Shown: positions 57,960 to 64,000 of the stretch, piece by piece
How positions within the stretch are numbered: the stretch's first letter is position 1
Layout: each line of letters opens with the position of its first letter
Notes under the pieces: generated by a model
Database searches by the model: none
What the model was told of the DNA's origin: nothing
The model's input: the letters and a program-made list of their open reading frames with translations, nothing else
Program-made: the position numbers and the translations under genes
Assembly (NCBI GenBank): GCA_038534295.1
Contig: JBCAXA010000001.1
Span: 372,001-436,000 of the forward strand
DNA: 64,000 nt
Source: JBCAXA01 sp038534295
GTDB lineage: Bacteria > Pseudomonadota > Gammaproteobacteria > Steroidobacterales > Woeseiaceae
Direction of reading: 5' to 3'

Positions 57960-59498
57960 TTACTTCCGGAACATCTCGAGCATGCGGCGCGTGACCGCGA
58001 ATCCACCGAAAATATTGACGGCGGTGATGAGGAGCGTGATGGCGGCGATAAATACAATCAGACCGCTCGACGAGGAGATCTGCAGCAGCGCCCCGATAAC
58101 GATGATGCTGGAGATCGCGTTGGTCACGCTCATGAGCGGCGTATGCAGCGCCGGCGTCACGTTCCAGATCACCATGTAACCGACGAAGCAGGCGAGCACG
58201 AAGACCGTGAAATGCGCCATGAACGAGGGTGGCGCAACCGAACCCAAGCCGAGTAGCGCTAATGCACCAATTGCGATCGCAATGATCGGGCCGGCGTTCG
58301 AGCGTTTCGGCTCGACGACCACTGGCGGCGGCGCAGCAGCCGCGGGCTGCGCCGGTGCTGCGGAGAGTTTCGGTGGCGGTGGTGGCCACGTGATCTCCCC
58401 GTCCTTACAAATCGTCGCACCGCGCACGACTTCGTCTTCCATGTCGACGACCGCAACGCCGTCCTTGTCAGGCGTCATGTCGGTTAAGAGATGCTTGAGG
58501 TTAGTCGCATAGAGTTGGCTCGACTGTGTCGCCAACCGACTCGGCAAATCGGTGTAGCCGATGATCGACACGTCGTGCTGGACGACAACCTTGTCTTTTT
58601 CAGTGAGCTCGCAGTTGCCGCCCTGTTCGGCGGCGAGATCGACGATGACGCTGCCGGGACGCATCGACTCGACCATCTCGGCGGTGATCAGCTTAGGCGC
58701 CGGCTTGCCGGGTATCAGCGCCGTCGTAACGATGATATCGACGTCGCGCGCCTGCTCGGCGAAGAGCGCCATCTCGGCCTCAATAAACGCCTTACTCATG
58801 ACTTTGGCGTAGCCACCCTCACCCGCGCCGTCCTCGTCTTCTTCGTAATCGAGCTCGAGGAACTCGGCATCCATCGATTCGACCTGCTCCTTGACCTCCG
58901 GTCGAGTGTCAAAGGCACGCACGATGGCACCCATGTTGCGCGCCGTACCGATCGCGGCGAGACCAGCCACGCCGGCACCGATAACCATGACTTTGGCCGG
59001 CGGAATCTTGCCGGCCGCGGTTATCTGACCGGTAAAGAAGCGGCCAAAATGCTGCGCGGCCTCGACAATCGCCCGATAGCCGCCAATGTTTGCCATGGAA
59101 CTCAGCGCATCCATTTTCTGGGCGCGGGAGATGCGCGGGATGCTGTCCATCGCAAGGACCGTCAGGCCTTGTTGGTTGAGCTCCGCGAGCAGCTCCTCGT
59201 TCTGGGCAGGCCAGAAAAACGTGATCAGTGTTTGCCCTGCGCGCAGCTTTTTGACTTCCGCGGGGTTCGGCGCGCGAACCTTGAGGACGATGTCAGCGGC
59301 GTCATACACGGCTTTTGCCGACCGACCGATCTCGCAACCGACCTCGCGATACGCATCGTCGCCAAAGCTGGCTTTGTCGCCGGCCTTCTTCTCGACGATG
59401 ACCTCATAGCCGAGTTTGATCAGCTCAGCGGCGACCGACGGCGTGGTCGCGACACGACTCTCACCGCCAAACGTCTCTCTCGGAACTCCGATTTTCAT
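57960..59498 (-). CDS. pntA: NAD(P) transhydrogenase subunit alpha
   Basis: The NAD-binding subunit with C-terminal membrane helices; 512 residues. The NAD(H) domain begins MKIGVPRETFGGESRVATTP with SVIVDLAAEQGGN-type motifs further on, and the NAD-binding loop is VIGAGVAGLAAIGTARNMGA. A Pro/Ala-rich linker (WPPPPPKLSAAPAQPAA and onward, about residues 365-395) joins it to four C-terminal helices (IIAIAIGALALLGLG etc.). The start ATG at 59498 has AGGAAA six bases upstream. Together with pntB this supplies NADPH. Confidence 0.95.
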   Translation of the reverse strand: MKIGVPRETFGGESRVATTPSVAAELIKLGYEVIVEKKAGDKASFGDDAYREVGCEIGRSAKAVYDAADIVLKVRAPNPAEVKKLRAGQTLITFFWPAQNEELLAELNQQGLTVLAMDSIPRISRAQKMDALSSMANIGGYRAIVEAAQHFGRFFTGQITAAGKIPPAKVMVIGAGVAGLAAIGTARNMGAIVRAFDTRPEVKEQVESMDAEFLELDYEEDEDGAGEGGYAKVMSKAFIEAEMALFAEQARDVDIIVTTALIPGKPAPKLITAEMVESMRPGSVIVDLAAEQGGNCELTEKDKVVVQHDVSIIGYTDLPSRLATQSSQLYATNLKHLLTDMTPDKDGVAVVDMEDEVVRGATICKDGEITWPPPPPKLSAAPAQPAAAAPPPVVVEPKRSNAGPIIAIAIGALALLGLGSVAPPSFMAHFTVFVLACFVGYMVIWNVTPALHTPLMSVTNAISSIIVIGALLQISSSSGLIVFIAAITLLITAVNIFGGFAVTRRMLEMFRK

Positions 59499-59704
59499 GC
59501 GCTTTCCTGTTGCTTTTTGTTCGCTGCCGAACGTGCCGTCGGTGGATCCTCGAACGAGGGAACGGCCTCGGCTGGGCGATGGTAGCGTACCGTGACGCGT
59601 TGCGCCGCTCGGCACTTCTTTTCTATGTCTACGATAGCCAGGCTCTTCACAAACGTGATTCGCGGCTCGGTCAACGCTCGCTGAGCGAGGGCCAAACTGC
59701 TATT

Positions 59705-59716
59705 ATTGTCGACAAT
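59705..59716. promoter_or_regulatory. GntR/FCD-type operator copy 1
   Basis: ATTGTCGACAAT is a perfect 12-base palindrome in the 286-base gap between pntA and the prp regulator. FCD-family GntR regulators (PdhR, LldR, GlcC types) bind TTGT-n-ACAA-like sequences, so this is a candidate site. Its second copy is centred 62 bases closer to the regulator gene. Confidence 0.5.
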
Positions 59717-59767
59717 CTAGCCCGTAATCAGCGATTTTTGCCAGAATATAGGCGAATCGCCGTATTT

Positions 59768-59777
59768 TTGTCGACAA
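59768..59777. promoter_or_regulatory. GntR/FCD-type operator copy 2
   Basis: TTGTCGACAA, the same 10-base core as the upstream copy, ends seven bases before the ATG at 59785. It would block translation or transcription initiation of the regulator and the prp genes, so autorepression is likely. Confidence 0.5.
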
Positions 59778-59784
59778 TACAGCC

Positions 59785-60480
59785 ATGACCGATAGCGTCG
59801 CAGCAGCAGCCACTACCACGCTCGCCGACCGAATCCTGACCGATTTGACGACCGCGATTGTCGAGGGCGACCTGGCGCCGGGCGAAAAACTGCGTGAGCC
59901 GGACCTAGCGCGGCGCTTTGGCACGTCGCGCGGACCGCTGCGCGATGCGCTGCGCCGGCTGGAGTCGCGACGTCTCGTCGTGACGACACCGAATGCCGGC
60001 GCGCGCGTCGTCTCGCTATCGGCGGAACAGCTGATTGCGCTTTATGAACTGCGCGAAGCGCTGGAAGGCCAGACGGCGCGGCTGGCGGCCGAGCGCATCA
60101 GCGAGCAGGAACTCGGCGAGTTGGAGCGGCTGCTAGATACGCACGAGCAGGAAATCGAGCGCCGCCACGGACGCGAGTATTTTCGCCAGCAGGGTGATCT
60201 CGATTTTCATTTCCGCATCGCGCGCGCGAGCGCAAACGCGCTGCTCTATGACACCTTGTGCGTCGATCACTACCAGCTGATGCGCCTGTACCGCACAAAA
60301 TTCTCAAACCGCGTCGGCAGACCACATCGAGCTCTGACTGAACACCGACGGATTCTCGATGCCTTGCGCGATCGCGACGGTGAACTCGCCGAGTTCCTGA
60401 TGCGCCGACACATTCGCACGGCACGGTCGGCCATCGCCGAGACGTCAGCCGTATCTTCCAATAAGGAAACAACCTCATGA
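59785..60480 (+). CDS. GntR-family regulator with FCD domain, candidate methylcitrate-cycle regulator
   Basis: A 231-residue GntR/FCD protein. The winged helix is LREPDLARRFGTSRGPLRDALRRLESR at residues about 37-63 (parts: RRFGTSRGPLRDALRRLE), and the FCD domain has ELREALEGQTARLAAERIS and metal-binding FHFRIARASAN with later histidines. The gene is coupled to prpB by the ATGA overlap at 60477-60480, hence the most likely control target is propionate catabolism. Two TTGTCGACAA palindromes stand upstream of it. Confidence 0.88.
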   Translation: MTDSVAAAATTTLADRILTDLTTAIVEGDLAPGEKLREPDLARRFGTSRGPLRDALRRLESRRLVVTTPNAGARVVSLSAEQLIALYELREALEGQTARLAAERISEQELGELERLLDTHEQEIERRHGREYFRQQGDLDFHFRIARASANALLYDTLCVDHYQLMRLYRTKFSNRVGRPHRALTEHRRILDALRDRDGELAEFLMRRHIRTARSAIAETSAVSSNKETTS

Positions 60481-61358
60481 CCACCGCCAGCGCCGGTGCG
60501 CGTTTTCGCGCCGCTCTCGAAATCGAACAACCGCTGCAAATCGTTGGTGCCATCAATGCTTACACGGCCCTGATGGCGACCCAGGTCGGTTATCGCGCCA
60601 TTTATCTCTCGGGCGCCGGCGTCGCGAATGCATCCTTCGGCCTGCCGGACCTCGGCATGACATCGATGAACGACGTCTTGGCCGATGTCGAACGCATCAC
60701 CGGTGCGGTCGAGACGCCGCTGTTGGTCGACATCGATACCGGCTGGGGCGGCGCCTTCAACATTGCACGAACGGTCCGCGAATTTACGCGGGCTGGCGCC
60801 GCGGCGGTCCATCTCGAGGACCAAGTCGGCCAGAAGCGCTGTGGCCATCGACCGAACAAAGAACTCGTCTCACGTGACGAAATGGTCGATCGCATCAAGG
60901 CCGCTGTCGATGCGAAAACCGACTCGGATTTCGTTGTCATGGCACGCACCGATGCGCTGGCCGTCGAAGGCATGGGCCCGATGCTCGAACGCATTGCGGC
61001 ATACGAGGAAGCCGGGGCCGATATGCTGTTTGCCGAAGCGATGACAGAAATCGGTCACTACAAAACGGTCACGGAAACGGTATCGATTCCGGTGCTGGCC
61101 AACCTTACCGAGTTTGGCATGACACCGCTGTACACCACCGAAGAGCTTGCGTCGGTCGGCATACAAATGGCGCTGTATCCGCTCTCAGCATTCCGGGCCA
61201 TGAACGCGGCCGCGTTAAAGGTCTACCGCAGCATTCGCGACACCGGCACTCAGCAGGCGGTCGTTGACGACATGCAGACCCGCATGGAGCTGTACGAGTT
61301 TCTGAACTATCACGAATTCGAACGCAAGCTGGACGAGCTGTTCGGCAAGCAAGCCTAA
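60477..61358 (+). CDS. prpB: methylisocitrate lyase
   Basis: Splits 2-methylisocitrate to pyruvate and succinate, the last step of the methylcitrate cycle for propionyl-CoA. 293 residues, as in E. coli PrpB. The nucleotide-binding VDIDTGWGGAFNIARTV and the catalytic KRCGHRPNKE motif (the KRCGH signature) are present, as is VHLEDQVG. ATG overlaps the regulator stop. Start of the structural prp operon. Confidence 0.96.
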   Translation: MTTASAGARFRAALEIEQPLQIVGAINAYTALMATQVGYRAIYLSGAGVANASFGLPDLGMTSMNDVLADVERITGAVETPLLVDIDTGWGGAFNIARTVREFTRAGAAAVHLEDQVGQKRCGHRPNKELVSRDEMVDRIKAAVDAKTDSDFVVMARTDALAVEGMGPMLERIAAYEEAGADMLFAEAMTEIGHYKTVTETVSIPVLANLTEFGMTPLYTTEELASVGIQMALYPLSAFRAMNAAALKVYRSIRDTGTQQAVVDDMQTRMELYEFLNYHEFERKLDELFGKQA

Positions 61359-61376
61359 GCGGCAAGGAGAATAACG

Positions 61377-62498
61377 ATGGCAGAGAAAAAAGGCGGCGCC
61401 GGTCTGCGCGGACAGATTGCCGGCAAATCGGCAATCTGTACCGTGGCGATGGGGCACTCGGGACTGACGTACTACGGCTACGAAGTCGACGATCTCGCTG
61501 AAAACTGCGATTTTGAGGAAGTTGCGTATCTGCTGCTGCACGGCGAGTTGCCAAACAGCGGCGACCTTGCCGCCTACAAACAAACACTCGCAGCGGCCCG
61601 CGATCTACCAGCGCCACTCAAAGAAGTGCTGGAGCGAATCCCGGCGTCAGCCCATCCGATGGACGTGATGCGCACCGGCGTATCGTTTCTCGGCAACATG
61701 GAGACCGAAGGGGACTTTGGCGTGCAGAAAGCGGCCGCCAATCGGCTGCTCGCTACGCTGCCAGGCATGGTGGTGTACTGGTATCGCTACTCGCACGACG
61801 GCGTGCGGGTCGATCTCGATACCGGCGCGGATTCCATCGGCGGTCATTTCCTGACCCTGCTGCACGGCAAAGCGCCGAGCGAATTGCACGAACGAGTCAT
61901 GCACGTTTCGCTGATCTTATATGCCGAGCACGAGTTCAATGCATCGACCTTCACGGCACGGGTCTGCGCATCAACGCTCTCGGATTATCACAGCTGTATC
62001 ACGGGGGCGATTGGGTCGTTGCGCGGCCCGCTGCATGGCGGCGCCAACGAAGCGGCGATGGACATGATCGAAAAATGGTCATCGACGCAAGAAGCCGAAC
62101 GCGAAATCCTCGGCATGCTCGAGCGCAAAGAGAAGATTATGGGTTTCGGGCACGCCGTGTACACCGAATCCGACCCGCGTAATGCAATCATCAAAGCGTG
62201 GTCAAAAAAACTCGGCGAAGCCGTCGGCGACACGGTGCTGTATCCCGTCTCAGCCAAAGTCGAGGAAGTGATGTGGCGCGAGAAAAAGTTGTTCTGTAAC
62301 GCCGATTTTTTCCACGCATCGGCCTATCACTTCATGGGCATCCCGACCAAACTGTTCACGCCGATTTTCGTCATGTCACGCACCACCGGTTGGTCGGCGC
62401 ACATCTTCGAACAGCGCGCCGACAATCGCATCATTCGCCCGAACGCTGAATACATCGGCCCGGCACCGCGCAAAGTCGTGCCGATCGCCGATCGCTAA
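61377..62498 (+). CDS. prpC: 2-methylcitrate synthase
   Basis: Condenses propionyl-CoA with oxaloacetate. A 373-residue citrate synthase-fold protein. The conserved ALHGGANEAAMDMIEK-like stretch LHGGANEAAM and VYTESDPRNAI carry the catalytic histidines and aspartate; GLRGQIAGKSAICTV is the typical PrpC N-terminus. The gene follows prpB by 18 bases with AAGGAG upstream of the start. The partner prpD follows 36 bases later. Confidence 0.94.
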   Translation: MAEKKGGAGLRGQIAGKSAICTVAMGHSGLTYYGYEVDDLAENCDFEEVAYLLLHGELPNSGDLAAYKQTLAAARDLPAPLKEVLERIPASAHPMDVMRTGVSFLGNMETEGDFGVQKAAANRLLATLPGMVVYWYRYSHDGVRVDLDTGADSIGGHFLTLLHGKAPSELHERVMHVSLILYAEHEFNASTFTARVCASTLSDYHSCITGAIGSLRGPLHGGANEAAMDMIEKWSSTQEAEREILGMLERKEKIMGFGHAVYTESDPRNAIIKAWSKKLGEAVGDTVLYPVSAKVEEVMWREKKLFCNADFFHASAYHFMGIPTKLFTPIFVMSRTTGWSAHIFEQRADNRIIRPNAEYIGPAPRKVVPIADR

Positions 62499-62534
62499 TC
62501 CCTCTCAAGCTGACCAACAAAGGAACCCGAAAAC

Positions 62535-64000
62535 ATGTCCAGCGCGACCGTCGAGAGCAATTTGAGGCCCGACTACGATCAGGTGATCCAGGACATAGCC
62601 GATTACGTGCTCGATTACCGCATCGATTCCGACGAGGCCTACGACACGGCCCGCAATTGCTTGATGGACACCTTGGGCTGCGGCTTGCTCGCGCTGCGGT
62701 TCCCGGAATGCACCAAGCATCTCGGTCCGCTGGTCGAAGGCACCGTCGTGCCGTTTGGTGCACGGGTGCCGGGTACGCAGTTTCGGCTCGATCCGGTCAA
62801 GGCAGCCTGGGACATCGGCTGCATCATTCGCTGGCTGGATTTCAACGATACGTGGCTGGCCGCCGAATGGGGTCATCCCTCGGACAACCTCGGCGGCATA
62901 CTCGCCGTTGCTGACCACCTGTCACAGCAACGGGTCGCCGCCGGCGGTGCTGCGCTGACAATGCGTGACGTCCTGACGGCGATGATCAAGGCTCACGAGA
63001 TCCAAGGAGTGCTTGCACTCGAGAACTCCTTCAATCGTGTTGGCCTGTGCCACGTCCTGCTGGTACGCGTTGCATCAACGGCTGTTGTCACCGCGATGAT
63101 GGGCGGCAATCGCGAGCAAATTATGGCGGCGTTGTCACAGGCTTGGGTTGACGGCTCGGCGCTGCGTACCTACCGACATGCGCCGAATGCCGGCTCGCGC
63201 AAGTCATGGGCCGCCGGTGATGCAACATCGCGTGCCGTACGCCTCGCCGACATCTCGATGCGCGGCGAAATGGGCATTCCCGGCGTACTGACGGCACCGC
63301 AGTGGGGCTTTTATGACGTCGCGTTTTCGCAGACCAACAAAGATCTGCAGCTAAAGGCGCCTGCAGATCGAGCGTTCAAATTTCAGCGTCCCTACGGCAG
63401 CTACGTCATGGAGAACATTCTGTTCAAGATTAGTTTTCCGGCCGAGTTTCATTCGCAAACGGCGTGCGAGGCGGCCGTACGTCTGCATCCGGACGTGCGC
63501 GATCGGCTCGACGAGATTGAACGCATCGAACTCACCACGCACGAGTCGGCGATACGCATTATTTCCAAGGAAGGCGATCTCAATAACCCGGCCGATCGCG
63601 ATCACTGCCTGCAGTACATGACGGCGGTCCCGCTGATCTTTGGCGATCTTGTCGCCGAACACTACGAAGACGATTTTCACGCGGCCCATCCTGAGATCGA
63701 CGCACTGCGAGCGAAAATGGTCGTCGCCGAGGACGAGCGTTACAGCCGCGAGTACCACGATCCCGACAAGCGCTCGATCGCGAACGCGATGCAGGTGTTC
63801 TTCACCGACGGTTCCTCGACCGACAAAGTCGAAATCGAGTATCCGATCGGCCACCGGCGCCGTCGCGGCGAAGGCATCCCGGTACTCGAGGCGAAGTTCC
63901 AGCGCAATCTCGCGACGCGTTTCCCGGCCGGTCGAGCAGACGACATCTTCGCGCTGTGTAAAGATGCGGAGCGTTTGGCCGACACGCCAGTTAACGAGTT
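62535..64000 (+). CDS. prpD: 2-methylcitrate dehydratase PrpD (runs off right edge)
   Basis: MmgE/PrpD family dehydratase that turns 2-methylcitrate into 2-methyl-cis-aconitate. The frame is open from ATG 62535 to the end of the window, about 488 residues, close to the full 483-495 of the family, so only a short tail is missing. Seen are RWLDFNDTWLAAEWGHPSDN, ALSQAWVDGSAL, LENSFNRVGLCHVLL and LTAPQWGFYDV. AAAGGAACC lies about ten bases before the start. Completes the prpBCD set; acnD/prpF may or may not follow outside. Confidence 0.93.
   Translation, partial: MSSATVESNLRPDYDQVIQDIADYVLDYRIDSDEAYDTARNCLMDTLGCGLLALRFPECTKHLGPLVEGTVVPFGARVPGTQFRLDPVKAAWDIGCIIRWLDFNDTWLAAEWGHPSDNLGGILAVADHLSQQRVAAGGAALTMRDVLTAMIKAHEIQGVLALENSFNRVGLCHVLLVRVASTAVVTAMMGGNREQIMAALSQAWVDGSALRTYRHAPNAGSRKSWAAGDATSRAVRLADISMRGEMGIPGVLTAPQWGFYDVAFSQTNKDLQLKAPADRAFKFQRPYGSYVMENILFKISFPAEFHSQTACEAAVRLHPDVRDRLDEIERIELTTHESAIRIISKEGDLNNPADRDHCLQYMTAVPLIFGDLVAEHYEDDFHAAHPEIDALRAKMVVAEDERYSREYHDPDKRSIANAMQVFFTDGSSTDKVEIEYPIGHRRRRGEGIPVLEAKFQRNLATRFPAGRADDIFALCKDAERLADTPVNE

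Noticed and set aside
58491..59585. Plus-strand ORF of 364 codons over pntA
   Set aside because: Antisense shadow of pntA.
1..64000. tRNA, rRNA, CRISPR array, insertion sequence or prophage
   Set aside because: No T-loop motif, rRNA block, spaced repeat or transposase was recognised on either strand.

Overview
The window is a gene-dense, high-GC stretch of bacterial chromosome, most probably from a gammaproteobacterium. Pointers are glutaminyl-tRNA synthetase, a Zur-type Fur protein beside thrS, E. coli-style pntA/pntB, SrkA, BipA/TypA, a ZrgA-type zinc gene cluster and a prpBCD operon. I cannot place it more finely. I count about 66 protein genes, many overlapping by 1-8 bases, so transcription is largely in short operons. 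No rRNA, tRNA, CRISPR array, insertion sequence or prophage was recognised.

Layout. 1-7.4 kb: the end of an acyl-CoA dehydrogenase, a SAM hydrolase, then a long minus-strand run of small genes (two cupins, LysE exporter, ICMT-like methyltransferase, P-loop kinase, GNAT, MOSC, secreted and lipoprotein unknowns). 7.4-14.4 kb: glnS, zur, thrS and a large unusual protein joining two receiver-like domains to a TonB C-terminal domain. 14.5-24.2 kb: thioredoxin, thioesterase, SCP2, MFS, typA, ggt, thiopurine methyltransferase, srkA and a pterin-type pair (PTPS-like plus SDR). 24.2-31.3 kb: monooxygenase and sulfurtransferase, nitroreductase, LysR with divergent azoreductase, trxB, ribA. 31.4-38.8 kb: a CDCC-motif lipoprotein with a queuosine-precursor transporter and a reductase, then a patatin/metallo-hydrolase/YceI run.

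38.7-43.2 kb is a tyrosine-catabolism block: aromatic aminotransferase, hppD, an Lrp/AsnC regulator divergent from hppD, and a fumarylacetoacetase-family gene. 43.4-50.9 kb: drug exporter, divergent arsI/arsR, an RND pump pair and two unknown cytoplasmic proteins. 51.3-54.5 kb is a zinc-type cluster: histidine-rich ZrgA-like protein, ABC ATPase, FtsX-type permease, DUF3299 protein. 54.7-59.5 kb: a 50-residue basic protein, an MscS channel, a flavin reductase and the proton-translocating transhydrogenase pntAB. 59.8-64 kb is the methylcitrate cycle (GntR regulator, prpB, prpC, prpD running off the edge).

The most notable items are the receiver-receiver-membrane-TonB fusion with a textbook CRP-type palindrome upstream; the PTPS-like protein that keeps zinc ligands but seems to lack the catalytic residues; the arsI/arsR intergenic 20-bp inverted repeat; paired TTGTCGACAA palindromes before the prp regulator; and a srkA gene whose homology extends upstream of any ATG, GTG or TTG. 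All functional calls are from motif reading only; no database search was run.
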